From positions 1 to 64,000 of the forward strand of contig NZ_JAVRHO010000005.1 of the NCBI RefSeq assembly GCF_031846515.1: DNA of 64,000 bases. Direction: 5' to 3'. Below are positions 44,887-53,585 of the stretch, in pieces (position 1 is the stretch's first letter; the number at the start of each line of letters is the position of its first letter). The notes beneath the pieces are model-generated. The model ran no database searches, was not told the DNA's origin, and was given only the letters and a program-made list of their open reading frames with translations. Source of the stretch: Autumnicola lenta (GTDB lineage Bacteria > Bacteroidota > Bacteroidia > Flavobacteriales > Flavobacteriaceae). The translations under genes and the position numbers were made by a program.

Positions 44887-45534
44887 TTAAATTTTGCCCA
44901 TTTTCTGCAATACAAATAAAATTACCAATGGTACAGCCAACAGGATAACCATAAGCAAATGACTTTGAAAAACCCATGGAGCCAGAACTAATGTGAGAAG
45001 ATAGCCCCCGGCTGCACCACCAAAATGTGCATCGTGACCTATATTCCCAAACTGTTTTTTCATCCCCCAGATTGTGTAAAGCAAATATCCAATACCAAAG
45101 ATGTAAGCAGGAATAGGTATAACAAAAAACAGTCCAAGCATCATATCCGGACGTAATAATATAGCAGAATAAAGTATACCCATCACAGCACCACTGGCTC
45201 CAACCGCCCTATAGTGGGGTTCGTGTTTATGAAAAATGTAAGAGAGTAAATTACCCAATATCAGGCTGGCGATATAAACCAGTATAAAACCTGTATTACC
45301 CAGACCATAGATCACAACGTTCGCAAAAAAATAGAGGGTAAGCATATTTACAAAGAGGTGGGTAGTGTTTACGTGCAGGAAGCCTGATGTCAATAATTGA
45401 TATTTAGCGCCCCTCTGTATATCTCCAATATTAAATTTATATTTTTCAAAGAAAGCATCATCATTAAAACCCTTAAATGAAATAATCACATTTGCTGCAA
45501 TTACTATGATAGTCACCAGACTCAAATCTCCCAT
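44887..45534 (-). CDS. Rhomboid family intramembrane serine protease
   Basis: A 215-residue, six-helix membrane protease. The catalytic serine is S114 in RAVGASGAVMGILYS and the catalytic histidine is H170 in NIGHDAHFGGAAGGY; the oxyanion region is FLHVNTTHLFVNM (residues 52-64, His and Asn). All key residues are present. Its promoter lies in the 52-base gap with the divergent acyltransferase gene. The substrate cannot be predicted. The SIMPL gene follows 24 bases downstream and may be cotranscribed. Confidence 0.92.
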   Translation of the reverse strand: MGDLSLVTIIVIAANVIISFKGFNDDAFFEKYKFNIGDIQRGAKYQLLTSGFLHVNTTHLFVNMLTLYFFANVVIYGLGNTGFILVYIASLILGNLLSYIFHKHEPHYRAVGASGAVMGILYSAILLRPDMMLGLFFVIPIPAYIFGIGYLLYTIWGMKKQFGNIGHDAHFGGAAGGYLLTLVLAPWVFQSHLLMVILLAVPLVILFVLQKMGKI

Positions 45535-45586
45535 ATCTACTTAAGTTTAGTGTCAAATATACCATATATTTGCTGAAAACTTTTTT
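45535..45586. promoter_or_regulatory. Divergent promoter region with facing -7 boxes
   Basis: In the 52-base gap, CAAATATA at 45554-45561 is the complement of a TAnnTTTG -7 box for the rhomboid gene (minus strand), and TATATTTG at 45565-45572 is an exact -7 box for the acyltransferase (plus strand). Only three bases separate the two, so polymerases on them would compete. Confidence 0.5.
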
Positions 45587-46492
45587 ATGCACGCCCTGGT
45601 TTTTTGGTTGATTTATCCCCTTTTATGGATTATCTCGATACTACCGTTTAAGTTATTTTATGCGGTATCTGATGCTGTTTTCTTTTTAGTGTACCACATT
45701 ATTGGCTACCGGAAAAAAGTAGTTGCTGAAAATCTGAAACTGGTTTTTCCGGAAAAAACTGAAGAAGAACGCTTTAGAATAAGAAAGAAGTTTTACTCTC
45801 ACATGTGCGACATGTTTCTTGAAATGATTAAAACCCTTTCAATTTCTGAAAAGGAGCTTAGAAAACGTTTTAAATTCGTTAATCCTGAAGAAATTATTCG
45901 TCTTCAAAAGCAAGACAAAAGCATAATGATGATGTGCGGGCATTATGCCAGTTATGAATGGATGATAGCTTTACAGTTATACGGCTTAGATGTTATAGCT
46001 TATGGAATATATAAAAAAATAAAGAATCCTTACTTCGACAAACTGGTAAGGGATATTCGCGGAAGGTTTAATGGCGAACTTATTTCAACCACAAAAGCAA
46101 CTATTACTATTACTAAGCACGAAAGCGAAAACAAACGTGCAATTTATGCGATGGTCGCAGACCAGTCTCCCAAACTGTTAAAATCAAAGTATTGGGCAGA
46201 TTTTTTAAATATTAAAGCTCCAGTCTTTATTGGATCTGAAAAGCTGGCAAGAGAATTTAATATGGCGGTACTGTATCTTAATGTCGAAAAAGTATCAAGA
46301 GGGCATTACGTTGCCAACCTCGTCAATATTACAGATTCTGCAGCACAAGAACCTGCGCATCAAATTACGCGCACATATCTGGACCTATTGGAAAAACAAA
46401 TACGAAAGAAACCGGAGTATTATCTTTGGACGCACAAGCGCTGGAAACACAGTCACAACCCTATTCCTGAAAATTCAAAAATAATTGATTGA
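45587..46492 (+). CDS. Lysophospholipid / lipid A acyltransferase (LpxL/HtrB-like)
   Basis: A 301-residue inner-membrane acyltransferase of the LpxL/LpxM family, which adds a secondary fatty acid to Kdo-lipid A or a related lipid. An N-terminal membrane anchor (ALVFWLIYPLLWIISILPF) is followed by the HX4E motif (H119 to E124 in MCGHYASYEW), then DQSPKLLKSKYWADFL and a basic C terminus (WTHKRWKHSHNP, typical of LpxL WxHRRWK). Its stop abuts the stop of glmM with no spacer. Confidence 0.9.
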   Translation: MHALVFWLIYPLLWIISILPFKLFYAVSDAVFFLVYHIIGYRKKVVAENLKLVFPEKTEEERFRIRKKFYSHMCDMFLEMIKTLSISEKELRKRFKFVNPEEIIRLQKQDKSIMMMCGHYASYEWMIALQLYGLDVIAYGIYKKIKNPYFDKLVRDIRGRFNGELISTTKATITITKHESENKRAIYAMVADQSPKLLKSKYWADFLNIKAPVFIGSEKLAREFNMAVLYLNVEKVSRGHYVANLVNITDSAAQEPAHQITRTYLDLLEKQIRKKPEYYLWTHKRWKHSHNPIPENSKIID

Positions 46493-47878
46493 TCACGCAA
46501 TTATATCCTGTATTTCCTTAATCATTTTTTGTGCAAGTTCGTCTGCCTCTTTCTGGCTTTTTGCCTCGGTATATATTCTGATTATTGGTTCTGTATTAGA
46601 TTTTCTCAGATGAACCCAATTTTCAGGAAAATCAATTTTTACACCATCAACGGTAGATATCTCTTCATCTTTATGCCGCTTTTCTACTGACTTTAAAATC
46701 CCATCTACATCAAGGTCTGGCGTAAGTTCAATTTTATTTTTGCTCATAAAATATGACGGATATTCTTTCCGAAGGGCAGAAACAGTGATTTGCTTTTCTG
46801 CAAGATGCGTAAGGAATAAAGCTACTCCAACAAGACTATCTCTTCCGTAATGTGATTCAGGATAAATAATTCCGCCGTTTCCTTCACCGCCAATAATTGC
46901 CGAGGAATCCTTCATTAACTGGACAACGTTTACTTCTCCAACAGCACTTGCTTTGTATTCACCGTTGTGCTTGTTTGTTACATCCCTTAGAGCTCTTGAA
47001 GAAGACAGGTTACTTACGGTATTACCCTTTGTCTTACCCAAAACATAATCTGCACAAGCCACGAGTGTATATTCCTCACCAAACATCTCCCCTTTTTCAT
47101 CTATAAAAGCGAGACGGTCCACATCTGGATCTACCACGATACCAAAATCAGCGTTCTCCTTTTTTACCAGTGCGCAGATATCTTCAAGATGTTCCTTTAA
47201 TGGTTCAGGATTATGTGGGAAATGGCCATTAGGCTCACAATAAAGTTCTGTCACTTCTACACCAAGTTTCTTCAGCAGCTTGGGTATTGCAATTCCTCCG
47301 GTAGAATTTACGCCATCTACTACCACTTTAAATCCTGCTCCTTTGATCTTCTCCACATCTACAAGTTTAAGTCTTAAAACTTCTTCTATATGGATATCTA
47401 TATAATCTTCTTTTTTGGTGATAGTTCCCAGATCATCTACTTCAGCAAAATCAAAAGATTCATTTTCTGCCAGATCCAATATTTTAGCTCCTTCTTTCCC
47501 ATCGAGAAATTCTCCTTTACTATTCAGCAGTTTAAGTGCATTCCATTGCTTTGGATTATGGCTGGCTGTGAGAATAATTCCGCCGTCGGCTCCTTCCATT
47601 GGAACGGCAACTTCTACCGTGGGGGTGGTGGAAAGCCCAACATCAATAACATCTATACCTAATCCTGTAAGAGTGTTCATCGTTAATTCCTGAATCATTC
47701 TTCCGGAAATCCTGGCGTCCCTTCCAATCACTACCTTGAGTTTTTCTTTTTGGCTCCCACTTTTAAGCCAGGTACCATAAGCTGCGGCAAATTTTACAGT
47801 ATCTATAGGGGTGAGATTTTCAGAAGTTTTTCCTCCTATTGTTCCTCTTATTCCCGAAATTGATTTGATTAAGCTCAT
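46493..47878 (-). CDS. glmM: Phosphoglucosamine mutase
   Basis: A 461-residue alpha-D-phosphohexomutase. Glucosamine-6-phosphate to glucosamine-1-phosphate conversion supplies UDP-GlcNAc for peptidoglycan and for the pse and rfb sugars. It starts LIKSISGIRGTIGGKTSENL; the active-site serine is in GGIILTASHNPKQWNALK, the metal loop in VVDPDVDRLAFID, the sugar-binding loop in GEGNGGIIYPESHYGRD, and the phosphate site in RKSNTEPIIRIYTEA. The Bacteroidota homologues of this form are annotated glmM; phosphomannomutase activity is an alternative. Confidence 0.85.
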   Translation of the reverse strand: MSLIKSISGIRGTIGGKTSENLTPIDTVKFAAAYGTWLKSGSQKEKLKVVIGRDARISGRMIQELTMNTLTGLGIDVIDVGLSTTPTVEVAVPMEGADGGIILTASHNPKQWNALKLLNSKGEFLDGKEGAKILDLAENESFDFAEVDDLGTITKKEDYIDIHIEEVLRLKLVDVEKIKGAGFKVVVDGVNSTGGIAIPKLLKKLGVEVTELYCEPNGHFPHNPEPLKEHLEDICALVKKENADFGIVVDPDVDRLAFIDEKGEMFGEEYTLVACADYVLGKTKGNTVSNLSSSRALRDVTNKHNGEYKASAVGEVNVVQLMKDSSAIIGGEGNGGIIYPESHYGRDSLVGVALFLTHLAEKQITVSALRKEYPSYFMSKNKIELTPDLDVDGILKSVEKRHKDEEISTVDGVKIDFPENWVHLRKSNTEPIIRIYTEAKSQKEADELAQKMIKEIQDIIA

Positions 47879-47909
47879 GGTCTCACTTTTATAATTAATT
47901 TTTACGGCT

Positions 47910-47942
47910 CAAATATACAAGGCTCTTGCCCACACCTCCAAA
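47910..47942 (-). promoter_or_regulatory. Bacteroidota-type promoter of glmM
   Basis: On the minus strand a TTTG (complement of CAAA at 47939-47942) is followed, after 21 bases, by TATATTTG (complement of CAAATATA at 47910-47917). This matches -33 TTTG and -7 TAnnTTTG with normal spacing, and the ATG at 47878 lies 31 bases further on. Confidence 0.6.
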
Positions 47943-47990
47943 ACTTAACAAAATTTAAACAGTACAAGCTAAAATTTGTACCTTCAAAAA

Positions 47991-48587
47991 ATGAATTATC
48001 TGGCACATGTTTATTTATCGGGAGATGATGACAATCTAAAAATTGGGAATTTTATAGCAGATTCTGTAAAAGGCAAAAAGTTCCTGAATTTCCCTGAGCC
48101 TATACAGAAGGGAATCGTGCTACACCGGGCGATAGATCATTATACGGATACGCATCCCATAGTAACAAAAAGTGTGACCAGGTTGTTTAGCCGGTACAGC
48201 CACTACAGCCGGGTGATTGTAGATATCCTTTACGATCATTTTCTGGCTAAAAACTGGAACCACTATTCCCAGCAACATCTGGAAGAATATACTGAAGAAT
48301 TTTACGACCTCCTTAGGGAGAACAAAACTGTTCTGCCAAAAAGTGTTCAAAGGTTTATGCCTTATATGTTTCGCGATAATTGGCTTTTAAGCTATGCTAG
48401 TATAGACGGAATAACAAAAATCCTTTATCAGATGAATCATCGCACAAAGGGAAAATCACAGATGAACCTTGCAGTGGAAGAGTTGGAAATATATTACACT
48501 GAATTCCAGGAGGAATTTACCGAATTCTTTGCCGATCTCATTAGTTTTAGCAGTGAGAAAATTAAGGAGCTAAACCAGACTCAATAA
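47991..48587 (+). CDS. Acyl carrier protein phosphodiesterase (AcpH-like)
   Basis: A 198-residue protein of the AcpH family, which removes the phosphopantetheine arm from acyl carrier protein; the family is HD-like. It starts NYLAHVYLSGDDDNLKIGNF, followed by GIVLHRAIDHYTDTHPIV (the conserved His-Asp motif) and SRYSHYSRVIVDILYDHFLA. The ATG at 47991 fits; a longer frame begins 15 bases earlier with no support. A bidirectional terminator at 48699-48727 separates it from the astacin gene. Confidence 0.87.
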   Translation: MNYLAHVYLSGDDDNLKIGNFIADSVKGKKFLNFPEPIQKGIVLHRAIDHYTDTHPIVTKSVTRLFSRYSHYSRVIVDILYDHFLAKNWNHYSQQHLEEYTEEFYDLLRENKTVLPKSVQRFMPYMFRDNWLLSYASIDGITKILYQMNHRTKGKSQMNLAVEELEIYYTEFQEEFTEFFADLISFSSEKIKELNQTQ

Positions 48588-48698
48588 AAATCCACAAAAT
48601 TTTGTTAAAAAATACTTTAGACGAAATGCATTTGAAGCAGAAAGAGAAAGTGGGGAATTTCTTCACAACAGGTGAGGATTTTATACCTATAAAAAAAT

Positions 48699-48727
48699 AA
48701 AAAGCCCCGCTGCATGCGAGGCTTTTT
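48699..48727. terminator. Bidirectional hairpin terminator
   Basis: AAAAAGCCCCGC and GCGAGGCTTTTT pair around TGCAT with A- and T-runs on the two sides, between the convergent acpH-like gene and the astacin gene. Confidence 0.8.
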
Positions 48728-48752
48728 CTATTTGAAAAATAAAACGTTTCGT

Positions 48753-49790
48753 TTATACCCAATACCAGTTACTATCTACTAATTTAACTTTTCTCCAGCC
48801 AAATCTGGACCCGTAATACCATGAATCATTGTACCGCAGTACAGTTAATCCGCTTACAGTATAGTATTCACCATTAATATAATTGGGTTCCGAAGTTGTT
48901 GTTCCCGAACCGGATGGATACATACTTTCTATTCCCTGGATATCTCCCGAGGAAAGTTCTTGTCTTTGCACATAATATGCACCACCGTCGTTCTTGACAA
49001 TTGTTGGCTCCCCATTTTTGGAAAACGAATAGGAACTGTACATCATAATTGAGTTGAAATCTAAGTTAGATGTAAATTCTTCTCCCTCGTATCCCATCTC
49101 CTCATAGGTAGAAAAATTATGCTCTCTTCCACTCTCGATATTGTCATATAAAATAGTAACGTGTCTATCCCGGTCTACACGGCTCTGTTCGTGCCACAGT
49201 CCGACAGCATGCCCTATCTCGTGGATAGTATTTCCTGTGCTACAGCCATCGGCAAGTGTTATTTCCTGCCTTCCTCCTACTCTTCCTATATAAGAAGAAC
49301 AACCAGCTCCGGCGGTAAAATAGATATAATCTGATACTCCAGATCTTTCTACAAAATCCAGAGAAGTATTACTTTCCCAATGTTTTACAGCGTCATATAC
49401 ACGCTGCTGATTAGGTAAATTAGAATCTACCTGAAAATATACTGTATTATCTTTCCATAATCCGGAGGTTCTACCGGTACTTTTTTGGAGTGACTCCCCT
49501 TCCTGGTAAACAAGCTTCTTAGGTTGTACATTCGCCATGTCTTTAGGAAGGATTATATCTCCCTGATAAACATAAGACCCTTTAATCTCTTCCACAGGCA
49601 ATTTCTGACCCGCAAAGTAAACTTGTGAGGTAGCACCTAACTGTTTCGGATAGGCTTTTTCTGTTAAATTTTGGTTAAAATCTTCGGTGATGGAGTTCGG
49701 GGTGGTGTTGTCAATTTCACTGATTGGATCTTCACTACAAGCTATCATTCCAAGCACTGGTAGCAAAAATAAAACTTTTAATTTTCTCAT
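48753..49790 (-). CDS. Astacin-family (M12A) metalloprotease lipoprotein
   Basis: A 345-residue lipoprotein: RKLKVLFLLPVLGMIACSED gives the lipobox with Cys at residue 18. The catalytic domain (about 95-275) carries the astacin signature, zinc ligands H190, H194 and H200 and catalytic E191 in HEIGHAVGLWHEQSRVDRD, and the Met-turn SIMMYSSYSFSKNG. The last 45 residues (GEYYTVSGLTVLRYND and after) form a small all-beta Trp/Tyr-rich repeat module. The ATG at 49790 is chosen; the longer frame runs through non-coding sequence. It would degrade proteins on the cell surface. It lies downstream of the four-lipoprotein array. Confidence 0.9.
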   Translation of the reverse strand: MRKLKVLFLLPVLGMIACSEDPISEIDNTTPNSITEDFNQNLTEKAYPKQLGATSQVYFAGQKLPVEEIKGSYVYQGDIILPKDMANVQPKKLVYQEGESLQKSTGRTSGLWKDNTVYFQVDSNLPNQQRVYDAVKHWESNTSLDFVERSGVSDYIYFTAGAGCSSYIGRVGGRQEITLADGCSTGNTIHEIGHAVGLWHEQSRVDRDRHVTILYDNIESGREHNFSTYEEMGYEGEEFTSNLDFNSIMMYSSYSFSKNGEPTIVKNDGGAYYVQRQELSSGDIQGIESMYPSGSGTTTSEPNYINGEYYTVSGLTVLRYNDSWYYGSRFGWRKVKLVDSNWYWV

Positions 49791-50236
49791 AAGGAGGTTT
49801 AGACTTTTGGGGATTCTTTTTCTATTCCCGATTAGTAATTTGTTTTTGATAATTTGCAAAGTCCATACCACAAGTAACCTTCAAATTGGCACTAGTACTT
49901 TAACAGCTAGATTCCTACAAGATCAACGAAAGATTTTTATTCCAATTAGGACGGTCCAATTTACGGAATTCAATTTCTTTTTTTTTCTATAAAAATATCT
50001 GTGTTTCAGGTACTCCCAACGCGATGCTAAAAAATGAACGACCTTTACTCAAAATGTATCTATACGAACATAAAGATTATTAGAACTAAAAAAAATTTTA
50101 TGTAAATTTTAACAAAAAAGAAAGCCATTCAGAAAAATCTGAATGGCCTTCTCCATTGCTTCTCCCATAAATTGGAGAAGTCAATTAATCTTCTAAATAA
50201 TTAGTCACCCCCCGGTTAAAAAATTATAGAAGATTA
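49791..50236. other. Gene-free interval between the astacin gene and lipoprotein 1
   Basis: About 445 bases with no supported gene. It holds the hairpin terminator at 50124-50147 downstream of the lipoprotein array, then AT-rich sequence that should contain the astacin promoter, though I found no exact -7 box. Confidence 0.5.
50124..50147 (-). terminator. Hairpin terminator downstream of the lipoprotein array
   Basis: GCCATTCAG and CTGAATGGC pair around AAAAAT. Read on the minus strand, the hairpin is followed by TTTCTTTTTTG, so it stops transcripts coming from the lipoprotein genes. Confidence 0.8.
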
Positions 50237-51784
50237 TTATTCCAGGATATTGCAGAGATTAGCTCTCACCTCTACTTCCAGATCTGTATAACTGAAATCC
50301 CCTTCTACTGTTATTTGATATAAAGTGCTAGCTAAATCCGTATCAGTACATTTGATCACTTCGCCATTCACGAGAATCTCAATATTATCCATGCTATAAC
50401 CTTCCTGTACAAAGAAGGTAGCTCCAACTACCAAATCTCCATCTTCTTCTACAGTGAATCTCAAGGTGCCAATAGCTGTATCATTGTAAATCCACTCAAT
50501 CGGAAAATCGTTCGAAACTGTACCCTCAAACGTAGATGTTATACATCCAGTATCAGCCGTAGGAAGACATGGTTCAGGTTCCTCTGCTACCTCTTCACCA
50601 CAATTGGGATCAGAATCATCAACACATCCGTCATTCTCGTCCATATTGTCAATGCCATCATTATCGCAATCAAACTCTCCATAGCCGACCGCATTCTCAT
50701 CACATCTGTTCGCAACACCATCATCATCACAGTCTGCAGTAGGATCTGTATTCTCACAATCTTCTCCTCCACCGTTTCCGCCGCCAGTTTGACCGTCATC
50801 TTGTCCGCAACCTAAGAACACGTGCCAGTAATCAACTGTGGAATCATTTTCATCGGCATCAAGTAGGTCTTCTATTTCATTCCAGCTCAAGTATCCGGAC
50901 TTAGTTATAGATCCATCTTCTATGTCTGAGTAATTACCTTCCCAATCGAGAAGAGTTACTTCATAATAGAGATATCCATCTTCTCCATCCTCACCAAGCA
51001 TAGGTGCCGGAATAGTCATACAAACAGGTTCTGCATAGTAATCTCCATATTGATTAATGTCCGTCACAGGCATAGAATCTTCAATTAACAGTTCATCATC
51101 TGCACCTTCTATAACATACCAAAGATCAACACTGTAATTTGCTGTATAGTGCCTGCCATTTTCTGTACAATAGTTTGTAAAGAAGCATAATTCATAGAGT
51201 TCCCGTGGAATTATATCAAAAAACAAGTAGCCGTATTGATTTACTTCACGGTCATCGTAACAAAGCACCTCAACATCTACATACTTCTTCACTCCTGCTC
51301 CAAGATTAATGGTTATTGGGAGTGCATCTGTCACATAGCCGTTGTACTCTCCACTATCATCCTCATCTATTGGCGCAATCCAGATCATATTGTTGGAATC
51401 GTCATAAACAATAAATTCTTCGAGTTGATAAGTGCCCGGAGTTAGTTCAAGATCACCCGAATAATCGGTAAAATAATCCATTACACCGTCGTTGTTTAGA
51501 TCGTCTGAAAGAACATCCAGGGTTACTGCGTCCATGGCCTCTCCGCCCATAGAAAGGACAACCATTACACTGGCCGGTGCAGCATCAGAACATTCCGGTA
51601 CATCAGAAAAATGGTTTTTGGTCTGGGAACGGTTGTTCAAAAGATCATTCAAAGTCGCCCCAAAGGACAAAGTAGCTTTGTCTGTGCTTCCTTCTATAGC
51701 GGACTCTGATTCCTCTTTACTACAGGAAGTGAGAAGCAGAGCAATTGCCCCGATAAAGGTAAATATCAATTTAAAATTTCTCAT
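50237..51784 (-). CDS. Mosaic lipoprotein 1: core modules, TSP3-like Ca repeats, C-terminal beta domain
   Basis: A 515-residue surface lipoprotein, lipobox LLTSC with Cys at 21. Residues 35-190 are the shared core N module (LSFGATLNDLLNNRSQT, DVPECSDAAPASVMVVLS, DVLSDDLNNDGVMDYFTDYS, VKKYVDVEVLCYDDREVNQY). Residues 185-325 are the A-type second module, ending in HVFLGCG. Residues 345-400 are an Asp-rich, Cys-containing stretch (DCDDDGVANRCDENAVGYGE) like thrombospondin type 3 calcium repeats. The last 105 residues are a new beta-rich domain. I do not recognise the core. Nearly identical core segments are in the next two genes. Confidence 0.75.
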   Translation of the reverse strand: MRNFKLIFTFIGAIALLLTSCSKEESESAIEGSTDKATLSFGATLNDLLNNRSQTKNHFSDVPECSDAAPASVMVVLSMGGEAMDAVTLDVLSDDLNNDGVMDYFTDYSGDLELTPGTYQLEEFIVYDDSNNMIWIAPIDEDDSGEYNGYVTDALPITINLGAGVKKYVDVEVLCYDDREVNQYGYLFFDIIPRELYELCFFTNYCTENGRHYTANYSVDLWYVIEGADDELLIEDSMPVTDINQYGDYYAEPVCMTIPAPMLGEDGEDGYLYYEVTLLDWEGNYSDIEDGSITKSGYLSWNEIEDLLDADENDSTVDYWHVFLGCGQDDGQTGGGNGGGEDCENTDPTADCDDDGVANRCDENAVGYGEFDCDNDGIDNMDENDGCVDDSDPNCGEEVAEEPEPCLPTADTGCITSTFEGTVSNDFPIEWIYNDTAIGTLRFTVEEDGDLVVGATFFVQEGYSMDNIEILVNGEVIKCTDTDLASTLYQITVEGDFSYTDLEVEVRANLCNILE

Positions 51785-51835
51785 AATAAAACGTTTTGGT
51801 TAACTAATAGAATGATATAGAAGATTTTCTATTCA

Positions 51836-51865
51836 GGGAAAGAGCACCTGTGAGTGCTCTTTCCC
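51836..51865. terminator. Perfect inverted repeat between lipoproteins 1 and 2
   Basis: GGGAAAGAGCAC at 51836-51847 pairs perfectly with GTGCTCTTTCCC at 51854-51865 around CTGTGA. It lies between lipoprotein 2 and lipoprotein 1 on the minus strand. The tail is not strongly T-rich, so it may attenuate or process the transcript rather than fully end it. Confidence 0.65.
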
Positions 51866-51917
51866 GAATAAAAATCCGGGAGAAAAATAAATTATCTTTA
51901 TCTCTCCCCTATTGTAT

Positions 51918-53411
51918 TTACTGCAAAATAAACTGTCCACAGGCAACTGGAAGTGTAGCCTCGTAGTCGTCATCATCTTCTGTTCCAGCTCCGTCAAGAT
52001 CTACACTGAGACCATGCAAAACCGTTACTTTTTTGTCTAATGGCGTTACAAGCTCCAATTCAGCATTAGTTAAAGTGAAAGTTCTTTCATAGAAGTACAT
52101 GCCCATACCCCAATTTGCTAATGGAAAATCCCCATCTCCCTGAACTAATGCCAGTTGTACAGGACCATAATATGGCGCTCCTTCTCCTATTTCTACAAAA
52201 CCATTTCCGTTAGTATCATCGCCCATATCAGGACAGGTAGCATTATCTTCATTTGCATCAGTTCCATCTGTGAACCCATGAATATGCTGAGGATGTCTTT
52301 GACCTACCTCCATATTGTAAGCTAATACTGAAGTGTATAATATGTTTCCTTCAAGTCTCGCATAAGAAAAAGCTACTGCTCCAGAATCATTAAGTTCTTT
52401 TAAACAAGCTTTGTAGTTCATCGCTTCATCTTCGGGATCAGTAAAAATAGGTGGTGTATCTGTTTGTCCACATCCGTAGAAGAAGTGCAAATAATCCATA
52501 TTATCTTCACCATCAAAGAAAGATCTTACTTCTGTATCAGTAATTACCCCACTACGGATTATTCTCTCTACAGTTTCATATTGATCTGTTTCCATGATTG
52601 TAATCTCAAAGTAATATTCATCATCACCTGCTCCATCAGGCAGTGCAAAACACACTGGTGCTGCAGAATATTCTCCATTTTCCATTACAACATCTGCTTC
52701 AACTCCATTGTAAATTTGGTTCGTGTTTTCACCATCTTCACGAAGCCATACGTCTACGCTATAAGAAGCCACGTAGTGTCTTCCGTTTGGTGGGCAGAAG
52801 TTTCCAAAGAGACAAAATTCTATTACTTCTTTACCTTCAAAGTCAAAAAACAAGTAGCCATATTGATTTACCTCACGGTCATCGTAACAAAGCACCTCAA
52901 CATCTACATATTTCTTCACTCCTGCTCCAAGGTTAATAGTCATTGGAAGTGCATCTGTCACATATCCATTGAACTCTCCACTATCATCTTCATCTATTGG
53001 AGCAATCCAGATCATATTATTATCGTCGTCATAAACAATGAATTCTTCGAGTTGATAAGTACCTGGAGTCAATTCCAGATCAGCTGAATAATCGGTAAAA
53101 TAGTCCATAACACCATCATTATCTAAATCGTCAGAAAGAACATCAAGGGTTACTGCGTCCATGTCTTCTCCGTCCATGGAAAGAACAACCATCACACTGG
53201 CCGGTGCAGCATCAGAACACTCCGGTACATCAGAAAAATGGCTCTTAGTTTGGGACCTATTGTTCAAAAGGTCATTTAGAGTCGCACCAAAGGATAAAGT
53301 GGCTTTCTCTGCGCTTCCTTCTACTGCAGACTCTGATTCCTCTTTACTACAAGAGGTTAAAAACATGGTCAATGCCAGGATTGACATCATTGTAATTTTA
53401 AGCTTTTTCAT
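51918..53411 (-). CDS. Mosaic lipoprotein 2: core N module, B-type module, CHRD/SOD-like domain
   Basis: A 497-residue lipoprotein with Cys at 21 (MFLTSC). The core N module (about 35-190) is almost the same as in lipoprotein 1. The second half then switches to the B type (FDFEGKEVIEFCLFGNFC, ASYSVDVWLREDGENTNQIY, RSGVITDTEVRSFFDGEDNM, LHFFYGCG). Residues 340-497 look like a CHRD or Cu,Zn-SOD-like beta domain (GQRHPQHIHGFTDGTDAN, with paired Cys in ATCPDM and PVACGQF). This exchange of second half and end domain on a constant first half is the main sign of modular shuffling in this array. Confidence 0.75.
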   Translation of the reverse strand: MKKLKITMMSILALTMFLTSCSKEESESAVEGSAEKATLSFGATLNDLLNNRSQTKSHFSDVPECSDAAPASVMVVLSMDGEDMDAVTLDVLSDDLDNDGVMDYFTDYSADLELTPGTYQLEEFIVYDDDNNMIWIAPIDEDDSGEFNGYVTDALPMTINLGAGVKKYVDVEVLCYDDREVNQYGYLFFDFEGKEVIEFCLFGNFCPPNGRHYVASYSVDVWLREDGENTNQIYNGVEADVVMENGEYSAAPVCFALPDGAGDDEYYFEITIMETDQYETVERIIRSGVITDTEVRSFFDGEDNMDYLHFFYGCGQTDTPPIFTDPEDEAMNYKACLKELNDSGAVAFSYARLEGNILYTSVLAYNMEVGQRHPQHIHGFTDGTDANEDNATCPDMGDDTNGNGFVEIGEGAPYYGPVQLALVQGDGDFPLANWGMGMYFYERTFTLTNAELELVTPLDKKVTVLHGLSVDLDGAGTEDDDDYEATLPVACGQFILQ

Positions 53412-53585
53412 AATTAAAAAATTTTAGGTTAATATTTAGAATAGTTAATAAAAATATCCTTAAGATTTCTGGTCTTGATTTACAGAATTTTCCTTTCGGA
53501 TATTAAGTGTTTATTACGTTTATCTTTTCATATTGAAGAAAAGGAAGCACTACCCGCAATTTCACGGTTAGCGATACGGTTTAAT

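Noticed and set aside
52464..53087. 207-codon frame on the plus strand, antisense to lipoprotein 2
   Set aside because: It mirrors the acidic codons of the lipoprotein gene, has no homology that I recognise and similar shadow frames are found in the sister genes.
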